Shown piece after piece: positions 54,008 to 62,058 of a stretch of DNA of 62,058 nucleotides. The notes beneath the pieces were generated by a model. That model was not told the origin of the DNA. It ran no database searches and saw nothing but the letters and a program-made list of their open reading frames with translations. Source of the DNA: JAABRU01 sp050180235 (GTDB lineage Bacteria > Desulfobacterota > Desulfobacteria > Desulfobacterales > Desulfococcaceae); assembly GCA_050180235.1 (NCBI GenBank), contig JBFXEJ010000024.1, positions 1 through 62,058 of the forward strand, in the 5' to 3' direction. Both the position numbers and the translations under genes were made by a program. How positions within the stretch are numbered: the first letter of the stretch is position 1; every line of letters begins with the position of its first letter.

Positions 54008-54020
54008 TAAGGAGGTACGG

Positions 54021-54248
54021 ATGCTTGTTGTTTCTGCCAGTGAACTGAAAAACAATCTGTTCAAATATATTGATGAAATTACAAAAGGGGAAAAAATCAT
54101 CATCCGGCATGATCATAAAAATGTCGCACGCCTTACCCGTGTATCTGCGTCTGACTGGCGGGACAGGATGAAAATACATCCGAAACTGCTTGTTCCGCCC
54201 GAGAAGATTATCGAACCCGCAGTCGATATATGGGAGGAATATGTATAA
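54021..54248 (+). CDS. Phd/YefM-type antitoxin
   Basis: A 75-residue antitoxin: VVSASELKNNLFKYIDEITKGEKIIIRHDHKNVARL is the Phd/YefM DNA-binding fold. The C-terminal part binds the toxin. GGAGGT precedes the ATG by 4 bp, starting just after the family B end. Its toxin partner at 54248 is truncated, so the antitoxin is probably an orphan kept by chance or for other use. Confidence 0.82.
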   Translation: MLVVSASELKNNLFKYIDEITKGEKIIIRHDHKNVARLTRVSASDWRDRMKIHPKLLVPPEKIIEPAVDIWEEYV

Positions 54249-54361
54249 TGGACTTTCCTTACCTGTTCGATACCCATGCGTTGATATTATTTGGCAGATT
54301 TGACAGAAATAAAGTGCGAAAATTTTTTGCACTCTTAATAATCACAGGAGATGACAAATGA
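54248..54361 (+). pseudogene. Truncated VapC-like PIN toxin
   Basis: The ATG overlaps the antitoxin end. The first residues MDFPYLFDTHALILFGRF match the start of VapC/PIN toxins, including the first active-site Asp (FDTHALI), but the frame ends after about 37 residues against the usual 130. Its last codons overlap the porB start (ATGA). The rest of the toxin is lost. Confidence 0.75.
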
Positions 54362-55257
54362 CACTGAGCGATTTACCTCAGAAAGATTATATGTATTCAG
54401 GCCATGTGGGATGTCCGGGATGCGGGGCCACAGTTGCCATGAAGTTTGCCCTGCGCGCACTGGGGGAAAAGACCATCATGGTCATTCCGGCCTGCTGCTG
54501 GGCAATTATTGCAGGAGCACATCCCCAGACATCGCTGAATGTGCCGATTCTGCATACCGCTTTTGAAACCGCAGCCGCGGCCGCAAGCGGGCTTCGTGCA
54601 GCTTTGGACATGAAAGGCGACAGTGAAACCACTGTGGTGGCCTGGGCAGGAGACGGGGGAACCTTTGACATCGGATTTCAGGCACTTTCCGGAGCAGCAG
54701 AGAGAAACGAGGATTTCATTTATGTCTGCTATGACAATGAGGCATATATGAACACAGGTGTGCAGCGCAGTTCCTCAACCCCTTATGGAAGCCGCACAAC
54801 CACAACTCCGGGACAGGGATGGAAACATACCCGGAAAAAAAATATTGTGGAAGTCCTGGCCGCGCACCGGATTCCCTATGCGGCCACAGCCAGTATTGCG
54901 TTTCCCGAAGACATGATCCGCAAATTTCAGAAGGCAGGGGAAATGAAAGGCGGAACCAGGTTTATTCACGTTTTTGCCACCTGCCCGACCGGCTGGCGTG
55001 TGCCAACCGAACACTGCATCAAAGTTGCCCGGCTGGCTGTGCAGAGCAATGCCTTTCCCCTGTATGAGGTGGAAGATGGAATCCGCTACACCCTCAATCA
55101 CAAGGGAAACCGGCCTGTAAAAGATTATATGGCTCCCCAGGGACGTTTCAGACACCTGAAAGATGAGGATTACACATTGATACAGGAAATGGTGGACAGG
55201 GACTGGGAACTTCTCCTGCGCAAAACAGAAGAAAAAGAGCTGTGCCCGGCGGCCTGA
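54358..55257 (+). CDS. porB: 2-oxoacid:ferredoxin oxidoreductase, beta subunit
   Basis: Thiamine-diphosphate-binding beta subunit (299 residues). The site is clear: GCPGCGATVAMKFAL, the GDGGTFDIGFQALSGA loop and the DNEAYMNTG end. A cysteine set CPTGWRVPTEHCIKVARLAV is typical. AGGAG lies 7 bp before the ATG, within the relic toxin frame. The displacement from porA by an insertion is described under findings. Confidence 0.95.
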   Translation: MTLSDLPQKDYMYSGHVGCPGCGATVAMKFALRALGEKTIMVIPACCWAIIAGAHPQTSLNVPILHTAFETAAAAASGLRAALDMKGDSETTVVAWAGDGGTFDIGFQALSGAAERNEDFIYVCYDNEAYMNTGVQRSSSTPYGSRTTTTPGQGWKHTRKKNIVEVLAAHRIPYAATASIAFPEDMIRKFQKAGEMKGGTRFIHVFATCPTGWRVPTEHCIKVARLAVQSNAFPLYEVEDGIRYTLNHKGNRPVKDYMAPQGRFRHLKDEDYTLIQEMVDRDWELLLRKTEEKELCPAA

Positions 55258-55308
55258 CCCGGCATAAGAACCGGAATCCCGGAACACAAAACAATGCAAG
55301 GGGAAAAA

Positions 55309-56220
55309 ATGGCTGACTATCTGATTTTAATAATTGATGATGATCCCGCTCATCACCTTATTCTGGGAAATTATCTGAAAAAATCAGGTTATGATGTGAT
55401 TCATGCACTGGACGGGGAACACGGGCTTAAAATGCTCGCGGAGCGCAAACCCCGGCTTGTCCTGCTGGATGTTCAGATGCCGGGAATGGACGGTTTTCAA
55501 CTGATCCGGAAGATCAAAAAAGATACGTCCGGGCAGCATGCGGCTGTGATTTTCCTCACAGCCATGAAACGCCAGGAAATAATCACAAAAGGTCTGGAAC
55601 TGGGAGCAGATGATTATATTGTCAAACCCTTTGACCGATCCGAACTCCTGGCCCGCATCAAAGCAGTGCTGAGGCGGATGGAAAGGAGAATTCCCCATGA
55701 GGGGCATATGGAAGGGGAACTGTGCGATGTTGGGATTCCTGACCTTTTGCAGAGTATGGAAATCGGAATGAAAACCGCCACGATCCGGATGAAGGAAATG
55801 GATGCCGAAATTGTGCTGAAAAACGGCAGTTTTCTGTATGCCCGGCAGGGACATTTCACCGGAGAACAGGCCCTTCAGCGCGTCTTTCTGCTGGAAAAGG
55901 GCGGATTTTCAGTAAAATTCAATGAAATACCGTCCGGTGTAAGCGGAAAGCCCATACCCCTGACACCAATACTGATGAATGTGACAAAAGAGGTGGATGA
56001 AATCCGGGATATTATGCGTCAGATGGGGGTTGAAAACCGGCAGATGATTATTGTGGGCGATCTGTCCGGGTTTCCAGGTCTGGAAAAAATCAGACACATC
56101 ACACCTGCCACCTTTGCAGAAATCATTTCCTGCATGAAAGGAAATCTCAGGGACAATATCAAAATCCTGATACAGGCCTCCGCGGAGCGCATACTGAAAA
56201 TAGAAAAAAATAAGGGGTAG
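55309..56220 (+). CDS. Response regulator with DUF4388 (PATAN-type) output
   Basis: A 303-residue protein. Receiver domain residues 1-125: acidic pair at D10-D12, phosphorylated D54 in LVLLDVQMPGMDGF, conserved K in DDYIVKPF. The C-terminal half is a DUF4388/PATAN-like module starting GELCDVGIPDLLQSMEIGMKT, known to act in protein contacts and polarity in related bacteria rather than DNA binding. It ends without a helix-turn-helix. Being the last gene of the region that starts with a cNMP-binding histidine kinase, it may be its partner. Confidence 0.85.
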   Translation: MADYLILIIDDDPAHHLILGNYLKKSGYDVIHALDGEHGLKMLAERKPRLVLLDVQMPGMDGFQLIRKIKKDTSGQHAAVIFLTAMKRQEIITKGLELGADDYIVKPFDRSELLARIKAVLRRMERRIPHEGHMEGELCDVGIPDLLQSMEIGMKTATIRMKEMDAEIVLKNGSFLYARQGHFTGEQALQRVFLLEKGGFSVKFNEIPSGVSGKPIPLTPILMNVTKEVDEIRDIMRQMGVENRQMIIVGDLSGFPGLEKIRHITPATFAEIISCMKGNLRDNIKILIQASAERILKIEKNKG

Positions 56221-56533
56221 CGGGCCAAACCGGTTGCCAGTCTTTTTTTACCGCAGAGTTGCACAGAGTTTTTTTCTGTCCGAAGCGTTGGAAAAAAGCC
56301 AGATCAGGTATGGAGCCGGCCGGCGCCGGAACATCATACGCGGCTCACTTATTAACTGATGTTACGCAGCTTTTCCAAAAATCAGAGAGTTGTCAACTTT
56401 CACAGTCATTCCGGCGTAAGCCGGAATCCAGGGTTTTCAGGCAGTTACGGATACCGGCTTTCGCCGGTATGACGATCCGGAGTAACATCAGTTATTTAAC
56501 CACTGCTCTAAACACTTAACACTGACAAAAGCA
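56221..56533. other. Intergenic region holding a family B element
   Basis: About 310 bases with no gene. It contains the family B element (56356-56491). I see no promoter for lolC with confidence, but the element ends 42 bp before the lolC ATG, so it may form part of its leader. Confidence 0.5.
56356..56491. repeat. MITE-like element, family B, complete
   Basis: 136 bp, near-identical in sequence and equal in length to 23848-23983. Ends CTGATGTTACGCAG and GGAGTAACATCAG, the right one with two changes. Cores GTCATTCCGGCGTAAGCCGG and ACCGGCTTTCGCCGGT. Confidence 0.9.
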
Positions 56534-57748
56534 ATGAATTTTGAATATTTCATAGTCCGCCGCTATCTGCGTGCCAGACAGCAGGACGGATTCATTTCCC
56601 TGATCACCTTCCTTTCCATAGCAGGAGTGACGGTCGGGGTCATGGCCCTGATTGTGGTGATTGCTGTCATGGCAGGTTTTGAGACAGATTTGAAAAACAG
56701 GATTCTGGGAGTGGAATCCCATATTTTCATCACCCGTGAAAAAGGGGATTTTACAGATTACCGATCCGTTCTTGAACTGCTGGCACAGGTGAAAGACGTG
56801 GTGGCAGCCACACCGGTCATCCATACCCAGACCATGCTCCGTTCTTCTGCCGGAGCCGGCGGAGCTGTGCTGCGGGGAATTGATCCGGCTTCAGCGGGAC
56901 AGGTTCACCTGAATCTGTCAGAAGCAGAGATGGAAAAACTGACATCGGAAAAAACAGCCCCCGGTATTGTTCTGGGCAGGGAACTTGGCCGGAATCTGGG
57001 AGTTGAGGAAGGGGATGAACTGTATCTGATTTCCCCCAGAGGCATGGTTTCGCCGGTGGGACATATGCCTTCCATGAAAAAATTCAGGGTGGCCGGTCTT
57101 TTTGAATCCGGTATGTATGAATATGACGGAACCATCGCGTATATTCATATGGATGCTGCCCGGAAGATGCTGCGCATGGGAGATGCTGTCACAGGCATTG
57201 AAATCAGGGTGGATCGGATATATGATGCGGAAAAAACCGGCATGGACATTGCCCAAAAGCTGGGAGCCGGTTATGTCGTAAAGGACTGGACAGAGATGAA
57301 CCGGACATTTTTTTCTGCCCTGAAACTGGAAAAAACAGCTATGTTCGTCATCCTGACCCTGATTATTCTGGTGGCGGCGTTCAATATCGCAAGTTCCCTG
57401 ATTATGATGGTAATGGAAAAAAAATGGGATATTGCCATTCTCAGGGCTATGGGAGCGACCGACCGTAGCATAAGGAAAATTTTTATTTTCAAGGGGCTGA
57501 CCATCGGATGTGCCGGCACTGCTCTTGGTTCATGTGCGGGAATTCTGCTGTGTTTTCTGCTGAAACGCTACAAATTCATTGAACTTCCGTCAGATGTATA
57601 TTATATTACCACCCTTCCGGTACGGCTTGAGGGAGCTGATGTGCTTGCCATTGCCGCAGCAGCAGTGCTGATATGCTTTCTGGCCACCCTGTACCCCGCG
57701 GGTCAGGCCGTAAAACTTGATCCGGTAGAGGCCATCCGTTATGGATAA
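56534..57748 (+). CDS. lolC: Lipoprotein-releasing ABC transporter permease (LolC/E)
   Basis: A 404-residue inner-membrane permease that extracts outer-membrane lipoproteins for LolA. Four membrane segments: one near residues 20-45 (FISLITFLSIAGVTVGVM), three in the last third, including FVILTLIILVAAFNIASSLIM and CAGTALGSCAGILLCFLL, flanking a large periplasmic domain, the MacB/FtsX layout. Typical FtsX motif LRAMGATDRSIRKIF is present. Overlaps lolD by 8 bp. LolE cannot be excluded; many non-enteric bacteria have one LolC/E. Confidence 0.92.
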   Translation: MNFEYFIVRRYLRARQQDGFISLITFLSIAGVTVGVMALIVVIAVMAGFETDLKNRILGVESHIFITREKGDFTDYRSVLELLAQVKDVVAATPVIHTQTMLRSSAGAGGAVLRGIDPASAGQVHLNLSEAEMEKLTSEKTAPGIVLGRELGRNLGVEEGDELYLISPRGMVSPVGHMPSMKKFRVAGLFESGMYEYDGTIAYIHMDAARKMLRMGDAVTGIEIRVDRIYDAEKTGMDIAQKLGAGYVVKDWTEMNRTFFSALKLEKTAMFVILTLIILVAAFNIASSLIMMVMEKKWDIAILRAMGATDRSIRKIFIFKGLTIGCAGTALGSCAGILLCFLLKRYKFIELPSDVYYITTLPVRLEGADVLAIAAAAVLICFLATLYPAGQAVKLDPVEAIRYG

Positions 57749-58502
57749 TATGGATAATGCAGGCAGAATGAAAAAAAAGTATACAGAATACGGAAATACC
57801 GAAATGTCCGGGGATTCTGCCCGGTCTTTCCTGATTCGTGCAGAGGGTTTATATAAAAGTTTTAAGGGCAGTGCAGGATCAATAGAGATTCTCAGAGACC
57901 TTTCCTTCTGTCTGGGGGAAGGGGAATCCGTGGCAGTGGTGGGAGCGTCCGGCATCGGAAAATCCACACTGCTTCATATTCTGGGAACCCTTGATTATCC
58001 TGACAGGGGAAATCTGTATTTCCGGGAAGAGGATGTTTTCCGATTCTCCCGGGAGAAACTGGCCGGATTCCGTAACAGATCCATCGGATTTGTGTTTCAG
58101 TTCCATCATCTTCTGCCTGAATTCAGCGCGCTGGAAAATGCCATGATGCCTTTGCTTATCAGTGGCAGGGACAGACAGGCTGCTGCGGAAAGTGCGGAGA
58201 AAATTCTGGATCGGGTCGGGCTGAAAAACCGCATCTCCCACCGGGTAAGCGAACTGTCCGGCGGTGAACAGCAGAGGGTGGCGCTGGCAAGGGCTCTGGT
58301 CATCGGCCCTGCTCTGCTGCTTGCGGATGAACCCACCGGAAATCTGGATAAAAAAAACAGCGCCCAGATCCATGAACTGCTCAGAGAATTGAACAGAGAA
58401 CTGACAATGACACTTGTGGTGGTGACACACAGTCCGGAACTCGCGGCCTGCATGTACCGCCGTGTAACCCTTTCAGACGGACAGTTGACAGAAACACCAT
58501 AG
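57741..58502 (+). CDS. lolD: Lipoprotein-releasing ABC transporter ATP-binding protein
   Basis: ATPase of the Lol system, 253 residues. Walker A VGASGIGKST, signature LSGGEQQRVALARAL, Walker B LLLADEPTGNLDKK, and the H-loop VVTHSPELA are all intact. The first 30 residues before the ABC fold are extra; the true start could be a later ATG. Directly translation-coupled to lolC. Confidence 0.94.
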   Translation: MDNMDNAGRMKKKYTEYGNTEMSGDSARSFLIRAEGLYKSFKGSAGSIEILRDLSFCLGEGESVAVVGASGIGKSTLLHILGTLDYPDRGNLYFREEDVFRFSREKLAGFRNRSIGFVFQFHHLLPEFSALENAMMPLLISGRDRQAAAESAEKILDRVGLKNRISHRVSELSGGEQQRVALARALVIGPALLLADEPTGNLDKKNSAQIHELLRELNRELTMTLVVVTHSPELAACMYRRVTLSDGQLTETP

Positions 58503-58551
58503 GAATGTTTGCAGACTGGCCGTACTCCATGACAATGAAGAGGCTAAATTT

Positions 58552-61194
58552 ATGTTCAGACGTGCTTTTTTGAAAAAAATTGTACCGGCAATGCTCCTTA
58601 TTCTGTGTGCGGCCGGCAGTGCTGTCTCCCTGGAAACCGTACAGGTGCTGGTTCTGCCTTTTGACATTCATGTCATGGAAGGCAGGGAATATCTTGAGGA
58701 AGAACTGCCCAGAGTGCTGAAATCCTTTCTGGAACAGGAAGGCGCAGCAGTGCTTGCGCCTGAAATTCCGGCCGGAAAATCGTGGACAGATGTGACACGG
58801 AACACGGGCGGTATCAGGAATTTCGGCATAAATCAGGGGGCTGACTATGTTATCTGGGGAAGTCTTACCCGTGCGGGACAGAAAATCAGCATTGATGCAA
58901 AAATGATTGCCACAGTGGGCCAGAAGCCGCCTTCAGTATTTTTTGCAGAAGGCAGGGGAGTTGAGAATCTCTCTGTCACAGTAAAAGATCTGGTGAGGAA
59001 ATTTTCCGCAAAGCTCTTTACGCGGGAACGGGTAGCGGAAATCCGGGTTTCCGGAAACAAACGCATTGAAGCAGATGCCATCCGGAAGATTATCCGCACC
59101 CAGCCCGGTGATGCCTTTCTGGCCAAAAGCCTGTCTGATGACATGAAGGCCGTTTACAAAATGGGATATTTCGATGATATCCGCATTGAATCCGAAGAAA
59201 GTTCCGGGGGGAAAATCATTGTTTTCCAGGTTACAGAAAAACCAACCATCCGCAATGTGCGCTTTGTGGGCAACCGGGTCTATGATGAGGAAAAAATAAA
59301 GGAAAGTCTTACACTCAAAACCGGATCAGTGCTGAATGTGTCTGATATTCAGGGCAATATGCAGAGGATTGAATCCCTGTACAAAGAAAAAAATTATCAT
59401 AATGTCAGTGTGAATTATGAAATCAAAAACCTTGACAACAATCAGGCAGATGTGGAGTTCACCATTGGGGAAGGCGGGAAGGTGCGGATTAAAAACATAA
59501 ATTTTTCCGGCAACAGCGCATTTTCCGCTGATGAGCTCAAAAAACTGATGAAAACCTCTGAAAAGGGCTTCTGGTCATGGATCACCTCTTCGGGGGACCT
59601 GAACCGGGAAGATCTGAACCAGGATGCTGCCCGTCTTACAGCCTATTATCACAACAACGGTTATATTGAGGCCAGGGTGGGAGATCCGGAAGTGGAGTAC
59701 AGGGAAAACTGGATATATATCACCATAAAAATCAGTGAGGGTTCCAGGTTCAAAGTGGGAACGGTGAACGTTACAGGGGATCTGGTTTCTCCGGAAAAGG
59801 ATCTGCTGGAAAAGGTGAATATCGGCAAAGAAACCTGGTACAACCGGGAAGTGGTGCGCAAGGATGTGCTGGCACTCAACGATCTGTATTCTGATGAGGG
59901 ATATGCCTACGCGGACATAGAACCGCTTATCAGCAAAAAACCTGAAACCCTGGAAGTTGATCTTAATTACAAAATACAGAAAAAAAATCAGGTCTATTTT
60001 GAAAAAATCATCATCAGCGGAAACACCAAAACAAGGGACAAGGTTATCCGCCGTCAGTTGGCTGTTGTAGAACAGGGACTTTACAGCGGAAAGGATCTGA
60101 AACGGGGTATCCGCAATCTGAACAGGCTGGATTATTTTGAGGATATCAAAGTCAATACAGTCAAAGGCAGCGCGGATGATCAGATGGTTCTGAAGATTGA
60201 TGTCACGGAAAAACCCACCGGAACATTCAGTTTCGGCGGAGGATACAGCAGTACGGAAGATCTTTTTGCTATGGCATCCATCACCCAGCGCAATCTTTTC
60301 GGACTGGGGCAGATTCTGCAGCTCAAGGCCGAACTTGGCGGCAGTTCCACCCGTTTCACCACCAGTTTCACAGAACCCTGGCTGTTTGACATTCCCCTTT
60401 CCGCAGGAGTTGATCTCTACAAATGGGAGAGGGATTATGACACCTATGACAAAGACAGTTTGGGCGGAGCGATCCGCTTCGGTTATCCGGTATTCGATTA
60501 TACGCGTTTTTATCTGAGTTACGGATATGATATAGGTGAAATACAGGATGTCACAGAAGATGCTTCCAGGGATGTGAGGGAAATGGAAGGGGAATTTGTC
60601 ACCAGCAGCGTCACAGGAACCCTGCGCTATGATTCCAGGGACAAGATGTTCAACCCCACTGAAGGCGGTGACCACAGCCTAAGCCTTGAATATGCGGGAC
60701 TGGGCGGTGACATCGGTTTTACCAAAGTTATCGGGGAAGCAGGCCAGTATTTTCCGCTTTTCTGGGGAACAGTGGGTTATCTGCATACCAGAGGCGGATA
60801 TGTGCGCCAGAACAGCGGTATGAAACTGCCGGATTATGAAAAATTCTATCTGGGCGGCATCAACTCTGTCCGGGGTTTTGACTGGCGGGATATTTGCCTG
60901 TTTGATGAAGAGGGCGCTGAAGTTGGCGGTTATCAGTTTGTTCAGTTCAACGTGGAATATATCATTCCGCTGATCAAGGATGCGGGCGTCATGGGAGTTG
61001 TTTTCTATGATACCGGCAATGTGTATGACAAATCCGAAAATATTGATTTCAGCGGTCTGCGCCAGAGCGCGGGCGGCGGATTCAGATGGTATTCCCCCAT
61101 GGGTCCAATCCGCATTGAATACGGCTATATTCTGGACAGAAAAGATGATGAGGACAGCGGCAGATGGGAATTTGCAATGGGCAGCTCGTTTTAA
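58552..61194 (+). CDS. bamA: Outer membrane protein assembly factor BamA with N-terminal extra domain
   Basis: Central beta-barrel of the BAM complex. The 880 residues have a signal peptide, then an extra domain of about 130 residues (VLVLPFDIHVMEGREYLEEE to about 155) absent from E. coli BamA, resembling lipoprotein accessory folds of the CsgG/LpoB type. Five POTRA repeats follow (first EIRVSGNKRIEADAIRK at about 160) and a 16-strand barrel from about residue 545, ending with the C-terminal signature WEFAMGSSF. POTRA motif strings such as IRNVRFVGNRVY repeat. Follows lolD by about 50 bp and precedes skp, as usual. Confidence 0.94.
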   Translation: MFRRAFLKKIVPAMLLILCAAGSAVSLETVQVLVLPFDIHVMEGREYLEEELPRVLKSFLEQEGAAVLAPEIPAGKSWTDVTRNTGGIRNFGINQGADYVIWGSLTRAGQKISIDAKMIATVGQKPPSVFFAEGRGVENLSVTVKDLVRKFSAKLFTRERVAEIRVSGNKRIEADAIRKIIRTQPGDAFLAKSLSDDMKAVYKMGYFDDIRIESEESSGGKIIVFQVTEKPTIRNVRFVGNRVYDEEKIKESLTLKTGSVLNVSDIQGNMQRIESLYKEKNYHNVSVNYEIKNLDNNQADVEFTIGEGGKVRIKNINFSGNSAFSADELKKLMKTSEKGFWSWITSSGDLNREDLNQDAARLTAYYHNNGYIEARVGDPEVEYRENWIYITIKISEGSRFKVGTVNVTGDLVSPEKDLLEKVNIGKETWYNREVVRKDVLALNDLYSDEGYAYADIEPLISKKPETLEVDLNYKIQKKNQVYFEKIIISGNTKTRDKVIRRQLAVVEQGLYSGKDLKRGIRNLNRLDYFEDIKVNTVKGSADDQMVLKIDVTEKPTGTFSFGGGYSSTEDLFAMASITQRNLFGLGQILQLKAELGGSSTRFTTSFTEPWLFDIPLSAGVDLYKWERDYDTYDKDSLGGAIRFGYPVFDYTRFYLSYGYDIGEIQDVTEDASRDVREMEGEFVTSSVTGTLRYDSRDKMFNPTEGGDHSLSLEYAGLGGDIGFTKVIGEAGQYFPLFWGTVGYLHTRGGYVRQNSGMKLPDYEKFYLGGINSVRGFDWRDICLFDEEGAEVGGYQFVQFNVEYIIPLIKDAGVMGVVFYDTGNVYDKSENIDFSGLRQSAGGGFRWYSPMGPIRIEYGYILDRKDDEDSGRWEFAMGSSF

Positions 61195-61342
61195 GCTGCC
61201 CGTGCAATATGCAGCAGTTTCGCAGGGTGGTCAAATTCCAGGCAAAGATGATTGTGAATATCCAGACAGTGTCTGGATTCATAATAAAAAAAGCAGAAGA
61301 CGGTCTTCTGCAAAACCGGTATTCAGGAGAAAAGAGGAGAAA

Positions 61343-61852
61343 ATGAAAGTATTCAGAACAGCGTGGGTTGCAGTTTTTATCACTTTGTTTTTCTTTGTTT
61401 CCGCTTATGGTGCGGATACAAAAATCGGTGTCATTGATTTTCAGAAAGTGCTTCGGGAATCCAAAGGCGGCAAAGCCGCCAAATCCGAGATTGAGACCAA
61501 AGGCAAAGGCATGGAAAATACTCTCAAGAAGGAAGGCGAGCAGCTTGAGAAACTGAAAAAAAAGCTGGAAGCCGAAGCTATGGTCATGAGCAAGGAAGTG
61601 CGGGAGGAAAAAGAAAGGGAATTCCGGATCAAAGTTGGGGATTTCAAGGCACTCCAAAAGAAATACGCGGGTGAACTCAGAGAGTTTGAGGGAGAAATCA
61701 TCAAACGGGTTCAGAAAGATGTGTTTGACATTGTGGAGGCTCTTGGCAAAAGCGGCAGTTATGATCTTATTCTGGAAAAGAGTACCATTCTGTATCATCC
61801 TGATGCTCTTGATATTACAGATGAACTGATCAAAAAATATGATGCCAGGTAA
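61343..61852 (+). CDS. OmpH/Skp family periplasmic chaperone
   Basis: A 169-residue exported chaperone for outer-membrane proteins. Signal peptide WVAVFITLFFFVSAYGAD, then the Skp opening KIGVIDFQKVLRESKGGKAAK, a long coiled coil of charged heptads (residues about 45-135), and the conserved tail YDLILEKSTILYHPDALDIT. AGAGGAG precedes the ATG at 61343. It is placed after bamA and before where lpxD is expected; the following sequence is a repeat tract. Confidence 0.94.
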   Translation: MKVFRTAWVAVFITLFFFVSAYGADTKIGVIDFQKVLRESKGGKAAKSEIETKGKGMENTLKKEGEQLEKLKKKLEAEAMVMSKEVREEKEREFRIKVGDFKALQKKYAGELREFEGEIIKRVQKDVFDIVEALGKSGSYDLILEKSTILYHPDALDITDELIKKYDAR

Positions 61853-61865
61853 GAAACAGGGAATC

Positions 61866-62058
61866 AGGGATTTAGGGATTAGGGATTAGGGATTAGGGGA
61901 TTAGGGATTAGGGATTTAGGGATTTAGGGATTTAGGGATTAGGGATTAGGGATTAGGGATTAGGGATTAGGGATTAGGGATTAGGGATTAGGGATTAGGG
62001 ATTAGGGATTAGGGATTAGGGATTAGGGATTAGGGATTAGGGATTAGGGATTAGGGAT
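61866..62058 (+). repeat. Telomere-like heptamer tandem repeat (GGGATTA)n
   Basis: About 27 units of GGGATTA with a few GGGATTTA octamers, and one GGGGATTA, from about 61866 to the end of the window; the tract continues beyond it. The coding strand is G-rich with GGG every 7 bases, capable of G-quadruplex formation. It starts 14 bp past the Skp stop. Exact length is not visible. Confidence 0.95.

Larger units (their letters stand above)
53675..54020. other. Insertion between porA and porB: repeat part
   Basis: About 350 bases with no gene until 54021, made of a family B element (53733-54007) split by a family A2 element (53767-53910). Neither is needed for porAB; the original junction has been widened. 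Confidence 0.7.

Noticed and set aside
61866..62058. Eukaryotic telomere or contaminating DNA
   Set aside because: The tract begins 14 bp after a bacterial skp gene in a normal bam-skp operon, so it is an internal bacterial repeat, not a chromosome end from a eukaryote.

Overview
The window looks like chromosome of a sulfate-reducing or closely related anaerobe of the Desulfobacterota (Desulfobacteraceae or Desulfonema-like; inferred from gene content, not tested by search). Evidence includes two ferredoxin-dependent 2-oxoacid oxidoreductases, a TRAP-type binding protein, acetoacetyl-CoA synthetase, a CoA-disulfide reductase/rhodanese fusion, DUF169 and DUF4388 proteins, a c-di-GMP riboswitch and Gram-negative envelope genes (LolCD, BamA, Skp). 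About 55 genes are supported. Genes are on both strands, mostly in short operons, separated by intergenic spaces unusually rich in short palindromic and MITE-like repeats.

Layout. 1-7.2 kb: dctP, a small PAS protein, acetoacetyl-CoA synthetase, a five-domain S1 protein and a DUF4389 membrane protein. 7.7-13.3 kb: iorA and iorB for indolepyruvate:ferredoxin oxidoreductase, with an AAA ATPase/DUF4276 pair between them, then an aminotransferase that probably supplies arylpyruvates. 13.4-18.7 kb: the translation cluster infC-rpmI-rplT-pheS-pheT; infC appears to start at AUA and a MITE-like element lies between infC and rpmI. 19-23.8 kb: DUF169, HU, a DksA/TraR zinc finger protein, then a tight operon of an AdoMet decarboxylase-like protein, a GNAT/FemAB-like protein and an ATP-grasp ligase. 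24-25.5 kb: a secreted DUF1566/dockerin-like protein behind a GEMM-I c-di-GMP riboswitch with its terminator. 25.6-36.3 kb: accessory region with a GT25 glycosyltransferase, a FecR-like protein, a cytosine methyltransferase, YbjN, an HNH cassette, a Ca-type P-type ATPase, antitoxin-like genes, a TumE-like toxin pair and methionine aminopeptidase. 36.6-47.2 kb: CoA-disulfide reductase/rhodanese, cold-shock protein with a consensus promoter, two YkgJ-type cysteine-cluster proteins, a fused HisH-HisF, an unusual protein kinase and DapA. 47.4-56.2 kb: LysM protein, a cyclic-nucleotide-binding histidine kinase, a POR-type operon (gamma, GltD-PorD fusion, alpha, beta) and a response regulator. 56.5-62 kb: envelope operon lolC-lolD-bamA-skp, ending in a GGGATTA heptamer tract that runs off the window.

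How it fits together. The IOR and POR complexes and the aminotransferase suggest amino-acid or 2-oxoacid oxidation to acyl-CoA with ferredoxin reduction; the histidine kinase upstream and response regulator downstream of POR could couple it to a small-molecule signal. Both oxidoreductase operons are split between catalytic subunits by accessory DNA: a putative nuclease/ATPase cassette in IOR, and nested repeats plus a decayed Phd/VapC module in POR. At least eight families of short inverted-repeat elements can be seen, including copies nested in or abutting others, so small non-autonomous elements are a main source of change here. The best candidates for undescribed biology are the AAA/DUF4276 cassette, the AdoMetDC-like/GNAT/ATP-grasp operon, and the dense repeat system including the telomere-like heptamer tract.
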